The notes: generated by a model not told the origin, from the sequence alone. A stretch of DNA of 64,000 bases from Anaerolineae bacterium (GCA_007123775.1 SLGK01000088.1:20286-84285); one strand, 5' to 3'. Shown: positions 33,767 to 43,160, counted from the first letter of the stretch. Numbers and translations: made by a program.

Positions 33767-35029
33767 TTACCCTCTCCTCTCATAAATATGCACCACGCAG
33801 GTGCCGCCCGTGCCGCCCACGTTGTGGGTTAGCCCCAGCGGCAGGTCGTGGGCGACTTGCCGGTCGCCCGCCTCACCGCGCATCTGCTTGAACATTTCCA
33901 CCGCCTGGGCCACGCCCGACGCGCCCACCGGATGCCCTTTGGACTTCAAGCCGCCAGAGGTGTTGACCGGCTTGGCCCCGTCGCGGGCGGTTACGCGGTC
34001 TTCGGCGGCCTTAAAGCCGTCCCCCGGCGCAAAGAAGCCCAGGTCTTCGGTGGCAATGATTTCAGCGATAGTGAAGCAGTCGTGGACTTCGGCCAGACGG
34101 ACGTCCTGGGCGGTAATACCGGCCATCCCGTAAGCTTCCTGAGCGGCGCGGCGGGCGGCGTTGAGGCTGGTCAAATCCTGCCGGTCGTGCAGAGCGACGT
34201 CGGAAGCCTGCCCAGAGCCGATGATGTGCAGCGGGTGGTCGGTGAACCTTTGGGCAATCTCCTCGGCTACCAGCAGCACGGCCGTCGCCCCGTCGGTAAT
34301 AGGCGAACAGTCAAACAAGCGCAGCGGCCAGGCGATCATTGGATTGGCCCTGTCGTCGTGCAGGAACTCCATTTCATTCTGCCAGGTTGGTATCGGTCGT
34401 CCCTTCTTTTGCGCCGCCGCCTTGCGCCCCTCCATCCAGGCCGGAATGGTCACGCCAAACTGGGCGTTGGGATTGAGAGCGCCGTTCTCATGGTTCTTAA
34501 GGGCCACGTTCATCAGATGTTCCGGTTTCAGGCCATATTTGTGCATATAGGCGGAGGCGATGGCGGCGTAAAAGCCGGGAAAAGTGAAACCGGCCGGAAT
34601 TTCATACAGGGTGTCGGCGGCCGCAGCCAGGGTGTCGGTTACTTCGGCCGTGGGTAGGCTGGTCATCTTTTCCACGCCGCCGACCAGGGCGACGTCGTAC
34701 AAGCCGGAGGCAATCGCCAGGACGCCTTGCCGCAGGGCCGCGCCGCCGCTGGCGCAGGCGTCCTCGATGCGGGTGGCGGGGCGGGGGGTCAGGCCAATCA
34801 CGTCGGCCATAATCGGCGCGGTGTGGCTCTGGCCTTCAAACAGATCGCTGGAAAAGTTGCCAATATAAATCGTTTCCACGTCGGCGGGGTCGAACCCCTT
34901 ATCAACCGATTGGCGCATGGCCTGGAAGGCTTCGACAAAGAGGTCGCGGCCGCTTTTGTCTGGAAAAGCGCCGAACTTGCTCATGCCCGCGCCCACCAGG
35001 GCTACGCCCCGTCCAAGTTTCTTACTCAT
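33767..35029 (-). CDS. Thiolase (SCP-x/acetyl-CoA acetyltransferase-like)
   Basis: A 420-residue thiolase of the SCP-x-like branch. EDACASGGAALRQG has the nucleophile Cys near residue 88, EVHDCFTIAE and KSKGHPVGASGVAQ carry the His region, and NVGGTGGTCVV the last Cys. It can cleave or form a beta-keto acyl-CoA with its DUF35 partner. ATG 35029 has GGAGAGA upstream; an upstream extension runs into repeat DNA. The cluster context (two ligases, Liv transporter) favours the cleavage direction. Confidence 0.87.
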   Translation of the reverse strand: MSKKLGRGVALVGAGMSKFGAFPDKSGRDLFVEAFQAMRQSVDKGFDPADVETIYIGNFSSDLFEGQSHTAPIMADVIGLTPRPATRIEDACASGGAALRQGVLAIASGLYDVALVGGVEKMTSLPTAEVTDTLAAAADTLYEIPAGFTFPGFYAAIASAYMHKYGLKPEHLMNVALKNHENGALNPNAQFGVTIPAWMEGRKAAAQKKGRPIPTWQNEMEFLHDDRANPMIAWPLRLFDCSPITDGATAVLLVAEEIAQRFTDHPLHIIGSGQASDVALHDRQDLTSLNAARRAAQEAYGMAGITAQDVRLAEVHDCFTIAEIIATEDLGFFAPGDGFKAAEDRVTARDGAKPVNTSGGLKSKGHPVGASGVAQAVEMFKQMRGEAGDRQVAHDLPLGLTHNVGGTGGTCVVHIYERRG

Positions 35030-35049
35030 GGTATCTCTCCTCAATAATA

Positions 35050-35114
35050 GGACGGAGGACGAAGGACCGAAGACGAAAGGGTTCTCTCCGTCCATCGTCG
35101 TTGGTCATCCGTCG
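35050..35114. repeat. Intergenic repeat, family B
   Basis: GGACGGAGGACGAAGGACC on the left and CTCCGTCCATCGTCGTTGG on the right. The right arm encodes the last codons (Asp-Gly-stop) of the acyl-CoA ligase ending at 35105. Confidence 0.75.
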
Positions 35115-36655
35115 CTCATGCTGTCTCTCAATTCGCGCTTCAAAATCTTGCCCATCGAGGACAGGGGCAGCGCGTCCAAAATTTCCACGCTGCGGGGAAC
35201 TTTGTAGCGGGCTAAATGGGTCTGCATGTGGTCAATGAGTTCCTGCGGCGCGGCCGACTGTCCCGGCTTTAACACAACGCACGCCTTGCCCACCTCGCCC
35301 CACTTGGCGTCGGGGACGCCGATGACGGCGCACATATGCACGGCCGGATGCTTATACAACACATTCTCAATTTCTACCGGATAGACATTTTCGCCGCCGG
35401 AGATGAACATATCCTTTTTGCGGTCGCGGACGTAGAAGTACCACTCCTCGTCATACTCCACGATGTCGCCGGTGTGGAACCAGCCTTCGTCGTCCAGGAC
35501 GGCCGTCGCCTCTCCGGCGCTGTTCCAATAGCCGGAGCAGCCCGACGGCCCTTTGAGCAGGAGTTCGCCCGGCTGGTGGGGGCCAAGCGGCCGATTTTTG
35601 TCGTCCACAACGCGGGCGTCAATGAAGAAATTGGGCCGCCCAATGCTGCCCGCTTTGCGAATGGCGTCTTCGGGCGGTAGGGCGAACAGGCCGGGGCCGT
35701 ACTCGGTCATGCCAAAACCCTGCTTGAAGCGGATACCCTTTTCGCGGGTGTACTGCTCAATCAGCGGCACAGGCAGCGGCGCGCCGCCGGAGGTGCAAAA
35801 ACGGAGACTGCTCAGGTCGGCCGTGGGGAAATTAGGCGCCTGGGTCAACATCTGGTACATGGTCGGCACGGCCGCGAAAACAGTCACCCCCTCCCGCTCA
35901 ATTAGCTCCAGGACTTGCGCCGGATCGAACTGCCGGGTCAAGATGGTGGTGTTGCCGAAGACAACCTGCGAGGAAAGGTAGGCGAACAGGCCGCCCGCAT
36001 GAAAGAGGGGGAAGACGCAGAGGTAAATGTCGTCATGGTGTAGGTCGTGGATGACGGTATTCAGCACATTCCAGCATATCTGGCGGTGGCTGATTTGGGC
36101 GCCTCGCGGTAGGCCGGTGGTGCCGCCGGTGAACAGCAGGCAGGCAATATCTTCTTCAACCAGACGTTCGCAGGTAACGGCCGTGTCCGGCGCAGATTCC
36201 AGAACGGTTTGGTAATGGCGCGAACCGGCGATCCCCTCCCCCTGGATGTGGAGATAATGGCCGATGGCCTGGGCGCTGTCGCGGGCCGCTTTTTCGATTT
36301 CGGCCGCGCTTTCCTTGAAGTTGTCGGAGTAGATCAGGACTTTGGGTTGCGTATCGGCGACGATGGCCGCCAGTTCGCGCCAATGCAGCCGCCAGTTCAG
36401 GGCCGTATGAATGGCCCCCAACTTGCCGCAGGCGTAGAGCAGGTCAAGGTGTTCAACGCCGTCCTGCGCCAGAATCGCTACGCGGTCGCGGTAGCCGACG
36501 CCCGCCTCATCCTTGAGCCAGTTCGCCAGCCGGTTGACGCGCCGGTTCCATGCCTTGTAGGTCAGGCGCAGCTCGGGCGCTTTGCCCGCGTCAATAATCG
36601 CCAGTTTGTCCGGCGAATAGATTTCGCGCCGTCCCAGGTAATCGCCGATATACAT
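35105..36655 (-). CDS. Acyl-CoA ligase (AMP-binding)
   Basis: A 516-residue ANL ligase. LFTGGTTGLPRGAQISHRQ is the ATP loop, QGFGMTEYGPG the A5 motif, HTGDIVEYDEEWYFYVRDR the A7/A8 region and SSMGKILKREL has the A10 Lys. It is only moderately like the other ligase of the set. GGGAGGTCG lies before the ATG. The C-terminus is set by a family B repeat. Confidence 0.88.
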   Translation of the reverse strand: MYIGDYLGRREIYSPDKLAIIDAGKAPELRLTYKAWNRRVNRLANWLKDEAGVGYRDRVAILAQDGVEHLDLLYACGKLGAIHTALNWRLHWRELAAIVADTQPKVLIYSDNFKESAAEIEKAARDSAQAIGHYLHIQGEGIAGSRHYQTVLESAPDTAVTCERLVEEDIACLLFTGGTTGLPRGAQISHRQICWNVLNTVIHDLHHDDIYLCVFPLFHAGGLFAYLSSQVVFGNTTILTRQFDPAQVLELIEREGVTVFAAVPTMYQMLTQAPNFPTADLSSLRFCTSGGAPLPVPLIEQYTREKGIRFKQGFGMTEYGPGLFALPPEDAIRKAGSIGRPNFFIDARVVDDKNRPLGPHQPGELLLKGPSGCSGYWNSAGEATAVLDDEGWFHTGDIVEYDEEWYFYVRDRKKDMFISGGENVYPVEIENVLYKHPAVHMCAVIGVPDAKWGEVGKACVVLKPGQSAAPQELIDHMQTHLARYKVPRSVEILDALPLSSMGKILKRELRDSMSDG

Positions 36656-36671
36656 TTCGACCTCCCTCAGA

Positions 36672-36804
36672 AATGGGACGCAGATTGCGCAGATAAACGC
36701 AGATTATTTGCATTTATCATGGTATGCTGCGTCCACGTTGAACTCCTTTGCAAGGACGCAGATAAAAGATAAAAATCTGCGTCATCTGCGTCATCTGCGT
36801 CCTA
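36672..36804. repeat. Intergenic repeat, family D (CTGCGTCAT type)
   Basis: GGGACGCAGATTGCGCAGAT on the left and CTGCGTCATCTGCGTCATC on the right, with further GACGCAGATAAAAGAT between. The arms are inverted, as in families A-C, but the unit sequence is different. Confidence 0.75.
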
Positions 36805-36808
36805 TCTC

Positions 36809-37684
36809 TTAAAAATCTACCGATTTGGCCGCCAGGAATTGGCGCAGGGTGGGCCAGAAGATGTCCGGCCGTTCCATATAGGTCATGTGGCCGCAGTCGG
36901 GCAGCATCACCTGGCGGCTGTTGGGCAGGATGTCCAGCAGCTTGCTCTGCTGCCAGGGCGGGATGGCCCGATCCTGTTCGCCGGTCAGGATCAGGGTTGG
37001 CGTCTGCACATTCCGGTAAGCGTCCGGGTGATTGTCAATGTGGGCAAAAAAGGGATTCTGCGCTTCCGTCAGCCGCGCCAGACAATACTTCTTGTCCTTG
37101 TAGCGGTCATAAAACTTGAACCGCCCCCGCTCCATCGCCTCGCCGTAAATCTTGCTGGAAATCGCTTCGCCGAAGGTTTTTTCATACAGATATTGGGTAT
37201 AGATGTCAAAAACCTCGTCCGTCGCATGGTAAAAGCGGAGCGAAATATCCTGGTACATCTGAAAAAGGGTCTCCCGCGTCAGCAGGATGCCGGAGATGGT
37301 CAGGGTGTGCAGCCGATCCTGGTGCAATCGCCCCAACTCCGCGGCCACAAAACCGCCGTAGGAGACGCCAATGGGGTGGATTTTGTCTACGCCCACGACG
37401 TCCATCACCTGAATCAGATAGTCGGCAAATTTGTTGATGAAATAGGGTTCATCTTCCTGTGACGATTGGCCCTGCCCGAAATAGTCGTAAAGCAGCACGT
37501 CGTAGTCGGGGTGGAGGAACGGCACGGTGCGGTACCAGGAGTTGGTGAGCATGGCCAGGCCGTTCAGAAAGACAACCACTTCGCGCCGGCCGTTGCCAAA
37601 GTATTCCCAATAAATCTGGCGCGCGCCGTTTTCGACGGGGATAAAACCAGTGCGGCTGGGAGTGTAGGCTTCTTTGGCGCTCAT
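36809..37684 (-). CDS. Alpha/beta hydrolase
   Basis: A 291-residue hydrolase: VVFLNGLAMLTNSWYRTV (oxyanion), IGVSYGGFVAAELG (nucleophile), LTGEQDRAIPPW (acid) and LPDCGHMTYMERP (His). Its ATG overlaps the KASIII-like gene's stop (ATGA), so the two proteins are produced in step; one may release the product of the other. Substrate unknown. Confidence 0.82.
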   Translation of the reverse strand: MSAKEAYTPSRTGFIPVENGARQIYWEYFGNGRREVVVFLNGLAMLTNSWYRTVPFLHPDYDVLLYDYFGQGQSSQEDEPYFINKFADYLIQVMDVVGVDKIHPIGVSYGGFVAAELGRLHQDRLHTLTISGILLTRETLFQMYQDISLRFYHATDEVFDIYTQYLYEKTFGEAISSKIYGEAMERGRFKFYDRYKDKKYCLARLTEAQNPFFAHIDNHPDAYRNVQTPTLILTGEQDRAIPPWQQSKLLDILPNSRQVMLPDCGHMTYMERPDIFWPTLRQFLAAKSVDF

Positions 37685-38691
37685 GGTTGCGCCTCGGCCG
37701 TCCAGCGCCAGACCGAAGCGGCCATCGTAATCCCGCCGCCGCTGGCGCAGAACAGAATCGTTTCGCCGGGGCGCGGCCCTTTGCCCTGGTCAATGGCGTC
37801 GTCCAAAGCCATTATCACGCAAGGCGAACCGGTGTAACCCCATTTGTCCATGACCCAATGGGTTTTGGCGATGGGCTGCTGGAGCAGTTCCATCATAAAC
37901 TCGATGGTGCGTAGATTGAGTTGGGTGAAGTAGAAATGATCCACATCGTTAAAGGTCAGGCCCGCTTTGTCCAGCGCCCCTTGCATCAGCTTAGGCCAAT
38001 ACTCGGTGTTGAAGGTTTTGGGGAATTTTTTGACAAATTCCACTTTGGGCGGGCCGTAGAGAGCCAGATTATCGGCGGTGGCCGGCCGGTGCGTGCCGCC
38101 AGAATAGATGCCCAGGGCGTCGTGGAACGAGCCGACGGCCAACAGGTTGCTGGCTAAGAAACCGGCTTCGGAACCGACGCCGAGAACGGCCGCCCCCGCG
38201 CCGTCGGCAAAGAGATTGGCCGTTTTCTTATCCTGGAGGTCGAGATAGCGGCTCATGCCGTAACCGCCCGCCACCAGGACGTATTGCAGGGTTGCGTCGG
38301 TCATTAAGTAGCGGGCTGCCTGATCAACGGCCGTGACCCAGCCAGCGCAGGCGGAGTTGACGTCGTAGCAGCCAGCTTTGGCCGCCCCTAGTTTGGCCTG
38401 GACGACCACCGAGGTCGAAGGGGAGAGGTAATCGGGGGTGTCGGTGGACACGATAATGAGGTCGAGGTCGGCGGCCGTAAGCCCGGCCTTTTCCAGGGCG
38501 CGTTCGGCGGCGGCCACGATCAGGTCGGAAGTGACCTGTTCCGGGGCCATCCAGCGCCGCTCCTGGATGCCCACATTGTCCCGCAGCCATTGGTCGGTTG
38601 ACGCGCCTAGCAGAGCGTCCACTTCGGCGTTGGCGACAATTCTCTCCGGCACATAACTGCCGGTAGCCAGAATTTGGGGGTGTCTGGACAT
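37681..38691 (-). CDS. KASIII-like (FabH-fold) protein with altered active site
   Basis: A 336-residue thiolase-superfamily protein of the ketoacyl-ACP synthase III type. The Cys is present in YDVNSACAGWVTAVD near residue 114. In FabH the other two catalytic residues lie in PHQANLR and GNTSAAS; here these positions read FTQLNLR and GYTGSPC, so His is Thr and Asn is Tyr (checked on the DNA). Decarboxylative condensation needs His and Asn, so acyl transfer or a non-decarboxylating condensation is more likely. ATG 38691 follows GGAGAATCC. Coupled to an alpha/beta hydrolase. Confidence 0.82.
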   Translation of the reverse strand: MSRHPQILATGSYVPERIVANAEVDALLGASTDQWLRDNVGIQERRWMAPEQVTSDLIVAAAERALEKAGLTAADLDLIIVSTDTPDYLSPSTSVVVQAKLGAAKAGCYDVNSACAGWVTAVDQAARYLMTDATLQYVLVAGGYGMSRYLDLQDKKTANLFADGAGAAVLGVGSEAGFLASNLLAVGSFHDALGIYSGGTHRPATADNLALYGPPKVEFVKKFPKTFNTEYWPKLMQGALDKAGLTFNDVDHFYFTQLNLRTIEFMMELLQQPIAKTHWVMDKWGYTGSPCVIMALDDAIDQGKGPRPGETILFCASGGGITMAASVWRWTAEAQP

Positions 38692-38708
38692 GGATTCTCC
38701 TTGAGTAC

Positions 38709-38770
38709 CGACGAACGACGAACGACCAACGAACGGTTCGTTGGTCATTCGTCGTTCGTCGTTCGTCGTT
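38709..38770. repeat. Intergenic hairpin repeat (CGACGAACGACGAACG type, family B-like)
   Basis: CGACGAACGACGAACGACCA then ACGAACGGTTCGT at the centre, then the inverted arm. It is a near-perfect hairpin of about 28 base pairs between the SDR stop and the KASIII-like gene. Confidence 0.8.
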
Positions 38771-38771
38771 T

Positions 38772-39530
38772 TTAAGTGCCGACGACAATGCCGCCGTCAA
38801 CGCGCAGGGTTTCGCCGGTGATGAAGGCGGCCTCGTCGGAGGCCAGGAAGAAGTAGGCGTTGGCGATGTCGCGGGGTTCGCCGAGCCGTCCCAACGGGGT
38901 GCGGGCTTTCATGCCGTCAATGATTTTCTGCGGCATGGAGGCGAGAATCTCGGTGGCCGTGAAGCCGGGGGCGACGGCGTTGACGCGAACGCCATACCGG
39001 CCCAGTTCCCGCGCCCAAACTTTGGTCATGCCGATCACGCCCGACTTGGTGGCGACGTAGTTGGTCTGGCCGAAGTTGCCGTCCAGGCCGACGACGGAGG
39101 TGGCGTTAAGAATAACGCCGCCGCCCTGCTTGATCATGACCGGGGCTACGGCCTGACTGCAATTAAAAACGCCTTTGAGGTTGACCGAAATGACCAGATC
39201 AAAATCAGCTTCGGACATCTGCCCTGCCAGGGCGCCTTCCTTGAATTTGACCAACTGGCCGTCGCGCAAGATACCGGCGTTGTTGACGAGGACGTCTACA
39301 CGGCCGTACCGACCGACAACATCATCAATCCAGGCCTGAACCTCCTGCCGGTCAGCCACGTTCACTTTGTAGAAAGCGGCGTCTGGGCCTAACTGGGCGG
39401 CCGTTTCTTGCCCGGCCGTTTCATTCACGTCGCCAATGATTACTTTAGCCCCCGCTTCGGCAAAGCGGAGGGCGGTCGCTTTGCCAATGCCCGCCGCGCC
39501 GCCGGTGACGAGTACGACTTTATCTTTCAT
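38772..39530 (-). CDS. Short-chain dehydrogenase/reductase, FabG-like
   Basis: A 252-residue SDR: VTGGAAGIGKA (cofactor loop), NNAG, NATSVVGLDG with the catalytic Ser and YVATKSGVIG as YxxxK. The C-terminal GETLRVDGG is typical. It would interconvert beta-hydroxy and beta-keto acyl-CoA before thiolysis. It is the first gene of the same-strand metabolic set, which runs on to livM. Confidence 0.87.
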   Translation of the reverse strand: MKDKVVLVTGGAAGIGKATALRFAEAGAKVIIGDVNETAGQETAAQLGPDAAFYKVNVADRQEVQAWIDDVVGRYGRVDVLVNNAGILRDGQLVKFKEGALAGQMSEADFDLVISVNLKGVFNCSQAVAPVMIKQGGGVILNATSVVGLDGNFGQTNYVATKSGVIGMTKVWARELGRYGVRVNAVAPGFTATEILASMPQKIIDGMKARTPLGRLGEPRDIANAYFFLASDEAAFITGETLRVDGGIVVGT

Positions 39531-39544
39531 GGTTATGGTTTCTC

Positions 39545-39600
39545 CTTCTCTGTAAATCGAGCTTCTAGCTCGATACGCGATTTAGAAAATCGCGCTACGC
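39545..39600. repeat. Two small hairpins
   Basis: TCGAGCT-TCT-AGCTCGA and GCGATTT-AGA-AAATCGC follow each other in the gap between a small gene and the SDR. They may act as a weak terminator or RNA-processing site. Confidence 0.45.
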
Positions 39601-39627
39601 TTTTCATTCCTGGCGGCGCGCGGCCGT

Positions 39628-39849
39628 TCACGTAATCGCATCTGTAGAGCCAACCTCCGATTCGTTGGCCTGGCTGGCTTCAAGTGGCACGTAGCGCTGA
39701 ATGAAGGCCACCGCATCCGGCCAGGCATTAAAGTGGATTTCCTCGTTCGTCTGGACATGGCGAATCTCGCCCCGATAGGCACCGGGCGTTGATTCAACCA
39801 CAAAACGGATAACAAAAGATGATATGGTGGGGAAAGTTGGCGCGTCCAT
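39628..39849 (-). CDS. Small conserved protein (paralogue of 47800-48039)
   Basis: A 73-residue protein: FVIRFVVESTPGAYRGEIRH, VQTNEEIHFNAWPDAVAF, IQRYVP. The pattern R-G-x-(I/V)-x-x-V-Q followed by a F/W-rich helix recurs in the 79-residue protein at 47800-48039. I recognise it as a common small hypothetical family in such genomes, of unknown role. It follows the MalT/SARP regulator gene by 51 bases on the same strand. Confidence 0.6.
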   Translation of the reverse strand: MDAPTFPTISSFVIRFVVESTPGAYRGEIRHVQTNEEIHFNAWPDAVAFIQRYVPLEASQANESEVGSTDAIT

Positions 39850-39900
39850 TGCTACTATAGTAGCAGATGGCGGATACAGAGAAGTTACAACGCAGGGGAA

Positions 39901-42900
39901 TTAGCGGGTCAGGCTTTGGTACAGTTGCTCCGTTTCTGGCGAGGGAGTGACGTCCAGTTCGTGATGCAGCGTCTGCCGGCAGCGCTGGTAGGTGCGCCCA
40001 ACCTGTCCCCGATCGCCCAGCCGATCATAGGCCAGCATCAGGTGACGGTAAGCCCGCTCCCAGCAGTTATCCTGGGCCAGGATGCGCTGGCTTACTTCAA
40101 TTGCTTCGGCGTAACGTTTCCGCTCCAACAGCATTTCAGCCAGGCGATCGGCCGTTTCCAGGAAGAGGGCCGCCAGGCGTTCCCGCTCTTCAGCAGCCCA
40201 GGCTTCATACAAACTGTCGGGCAGGTAATCACCTTGAAACAGATTGACGGCTTGTTGGAGCCTGTCAATATCGGGCGAAGTTGGCGTGAACTGACGCACG
40301 TGCCGCGTAAACTGCTCGGCGTCCAGACACAAATCTGCGCCGGGGCGCAGGGCATAGGTGCTTCTCTCGCGCAGGATGAACGCCGATTCACTGGCCGGTG
40401 GGCGATCGGGTTCCAATACGCGGAAGAGCGTGTTTAAGGCGATTTTGAAGTTGCGTTGGGCGGCAGCCGGGTCGGCGTCCGGCCAGAGAAATCCACAAAT
40501 CTGGTCGCGGTCTAGGGGGGCCTGGCGATAGGTCAACAAAATCTGGAACAATTGACGGGCTGTTGCCCGCTGCCAGCCATTGGCCGGAATGGGTTCTGCG
40601 CCCCGCCACACCTGGAATTTGCCCAGCGTTTGTACCCGCAACTGGTAGCCAGGATGCAGTTCCAACTCCGACAATCCCAATGTCTCCAACAGGTGATCAA
40701 GGTAAGCCTGTTCCCAACCTTGCTGGCGGGCATGAAGCAGCAAAGGGATAAACAGCCGCTCGTCGAGCGCACCCAAGAACGATGGGCGTAGAAAGAGGAA
40801 ATCGTAGCCCTGGGTCTGACAGGTGGCCAGGACTTCGGGCAAGATTGCAGCCAACCGCTCATACTGCTTTTGCTTAAACTGCCCTAACGCCAGCCACAGG
40901 CGCGCCACGCTGCGGCCAAATGGGTCGCTGCACTCCTGGAAACCGGTCGCCGCCCGGTTGAGCCAATCCTCGGCCGCCTCGTAGCGGGTAGCCATAACCA
41001 GGCTGGCACCCATCGTCAAACGTACCAGCGAGGCAATCCATTCATCGCCGGCTTGATCGGCGATTTCAATCGCTTCCTGGGCATGTTGTTGTGCTTGGGA
41101 CAACTCGCCAATGTAGCCATAGGCACGGCACAGCCCCCAGCCCGATTCGACGCGCAGGCGAGGCACATCCAGGCTACGGCTAATGGTGATGCTTTTTTCA
41201 TATTGTTCACGGGCACGCAGGAAGTCTTCCGGCCCGCCCCGCAGCATCAGGGCGTGTCCCTGACGCATGTGGCCCACGGCGGTGATAAACGGGGATTTTA
41301 AGTCATCGCCACGCTGTGTGCCCTCGCGAGCCGTCTGGCAAGCCTGTTCAGTCAGACCCATGAGGGAGTAAATGAGCGAAAGAAGCAGCATTGTCTCGCG
41401 ATGGGCGCGGGGCGTTTCCACCGGCTCTCTCTTTTCGGCTTCGGCGCGGCTTTCCAACCCTTGCCTGGCTTCGGCGAGACGGCCGGTGCGCACCAGCACC
41501 CGGTAGCGCAGCCCGTCGTTGGAAGGTCCTTCGGCGCGTAGGGCTTCGGCCCGTTGCAGGAAACGCTCGGCATCTTCGGCGCGACCGGAATTGAGTTTGT
41601 TTTCGGCCAGTAATTCATACAGGCGCACCTGGGCCTCACGGTCTTTAGAGCCATCATAAATGAGGACCGCTTCTTGCAGCAGGTGTTCGGCGCTGACCGG
41701 GTCAACCGTATCCAGGTAAACGCGCGCCCGGCCGCGCAGGGCACGGGCAATGCCATCAGGCTGGTTACGGCCGCGCCAGATAGCTTCGGCCTGCTCATAC
41801 CAGCCACGCGCCTCATCGAAGCGGCTGTGCAAACGGGCCAGTTCGCCCAGGGTGAACAACAGCCGCGGATGCTGTTGCAATGTCTCAGGCGGCAGGGTGG
41901 CGAGATAAGCATCCAGCGTATCGAGTCGCCCGGCGGCCAGCAAGATCGCCGCATAGGAGTCCAGGACAGCGGCCATTTGCTCCCACTGTTCGATTTCGAG
42001 CAGGTGAAAGAGGGCTGTTTCCGGGTTGTTCTGATTCAGAAAGTAGTCGGCGGCGGCGAGGTGCCAGGCCCGGCCCTGATCAGGCGTGGTCTGTTGGCGT
42101 AGAAAATCGTGAAAGATGGGATGGTAGCGTAATACGCCCCCCGCCGTTTCGTTAACGAAGAGATGTTGCCGGCGCAGGTGGGCCAGCATGGCCGCCGAAT
42201 CGTGGGCGCCACGCAGGTGGTCACAGGCCTCAGGAATCAGTTCGCGCAGGACGGCCGTGATCAGGAGGAAATCGCGGACATCGTCGGCCTGCTGGTTGAA
42301 CACCTCCCGCGCCAGGACGTCAAAGAGAGATTCCAGTGAGTTGGCGGTCCAGTGGTGGGGAAGTTTCCAGCCTGGCTGGCTGCGAATACTCTGCCAGAAT
42401 AGTTGCAGGGCGATAGCCCAACCCTCGGTGTAACGGAGCAAATCATCAATTTCTTCTTTGACCAGATCGAGATGGTAATGATGCCAATAGAGAGCGGCAA
42501 TTTCATCGGTGTTGAAAGCTAAAACGGACTGGTCGAGAAAGAGCAGTTCGCCCTTCGTGCGCCAATGGGTCAGAGAAGGCAGGTCCAATATCGGCCGGCC
42601 GGCGATCAGTGTATGTAAGAATGCCGGACCGAGTCCCACCAGCCGGTCAAGGATACGCGGGATTTCGCCGTTTTTGTTGATGAGGTGGACATCGTCAATG
42701 ACTAATAATGTCGGTGCTGAGAGGTGGTCGCTGAGGGCGTTGATGACCTGGTCGGTGATGATTCGCCAGGGTAAAGGCCCGCTGGTGCCGTCCCAGCGCT
42801 CCAGCGCTTCCAGGGGAAGCTGGGGAATATCGGGCGAGGCATAATGAATGGCATGGTTAAGGTGTAGCAGAAAAACCAAGGGGTCGTTGTCTTCTTCTTG

Positions 42901-43101
42901 GACCTGATACCAGATGAGGGGGGCAAACGTTTGGGCGAAATCGGCCAGGGCGGTGCTTTTACCGTAGCCGGCCCCGGCCTGCAAAATGGTCAGGCGATAG
43001 TCAAGGCTCTGGTAGAGGGCCTGGTGAACGCGAGGGCGCGATAAGATGTGGGCATTACGCGGTGGCGGGATGATTTTCGTGCGAAGAATTGGTGCTAACA
43101 T
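39901..43101 (-). CDS. MalT-like STAND ATPase with C-terminal SARP/BTAD DNA-binding region
   Basis: A 1066-residue regulator. The N-terminal PILRTKIIPPPRNAHILSRP and Walker A LQAGAGYGKSTALADFA with LLVIDDVHLINK (Walker B) are the MalT/LAL-type STAND core. A TPR-like helical middle (about 400-820) follows. The C-terminus is not LuxR but SARP-like: VQTLGKFQVWRGAEPI opens an OmpR-type winged helix, then a bacterial transcriptional activation domain with DNCWERAYRHLMLAYDRLGD. Ligand-gated ATP-driven oligomerisation should activate target promoters. See the direct repeat at 48161-48192 for a candidate target. Confidence 0.88.
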   Translation of the reverse strand: MLAPILRTKIIPPPRNAHILSRPRVHQALYQSLDYRLTILQAGAGYGKSTALADFAQTFAPLIWYQVQEEDNDPLVFLLHLNHAIHYASPDIPQLPLEALERWDGTSGPLPWRIITDQVINALSDHLSAPTLLVIDDVHLINKNGEIPRILDRLVGLGPAFLHTLIAGRPILDLPSLTHWRTKGELLFLDQSVLAFNTDEIAALYWHHYHLDLVKEEIDDLLRYTEGWAIALQLFWQSIRSQPGWKLPHHWTANSLESLFDVLAREVFNQQADDVRDFLLITAVLRELIPEACDHLRGAHDSAAMLAHLRRQHLFVNETAGGVLRYHPIFHDFLRQQTTPDQGRAWHLAAADYFLNQNNPETALFHLLEIEQWEQMAAVLDSYAAILLAAGRLDTLDAYLATLPPETLQQHPRLLFTLGELARLHSRFDEARGWYEQAEAIWRGRNQPDGIARALRGRARVYLDTVDPVSAEHLLQEAVLIYDGSKDREAQVRLYELLAENKLNSGRAEDAERFLQRAEALRAEGPSNDGLRYRVLVRTGRLAEARQGLESRAEAEKREPVETPRAHRETMLLLSLIYSLMGLTEQACQTAREGTQRGDDLKSPFITAVGHMRQGHALMLRGGPEDFLRAREQYEKSITISRSLDVPRLRVESGWGLCRAYGYIGELSQAQQHAQEAIEIADQAGDEWIASLVRLTMGASLVMATRYEAAEDWLNRAATGFQECSDPFGRSVARLWLALGQFKQKQYERLAAILPEVLATCQTQGYDFLFLRPSFLGALDERLFIPLLLHARQQGWEQAYLDHLLETLGLSELELHPGYQLRVQTLGKFQVWRGAEPIPANGWQRATARQLFQILLTYRQAPLDRDQICGFLWPDADPAAAQRNFKIALNTLFRVLEPDRPPASESAFILRERSTYALRPGADLCLDAEQFTRHVRQFTPTSPDIDRLQQAVNLFQGDYLPDSLYEAWAAEERERLAALFLETADRLAEMLLERKRYAEAIEVSQRILAQDNCWERAYRHLMLAYDRLGDRGQVGRTYQRCRQTLHHELDVTPSPETEQLYQSLTR

Positions 43102-43160
43102 GGCTATGATGTCTACGTCTTACGTATAGAATGGGAGTTGAGAACAAATTGCCATGCCTG

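Noticed and set aside
37681..39530. Fatty-acid synthesis genes fabH/fabG
   Set aside because: No acyl carrier protein, fabD or fabF nearby; the FabH-like protein lacks the His and Asn; the context is CoA ligases, thiolase and a transporter.
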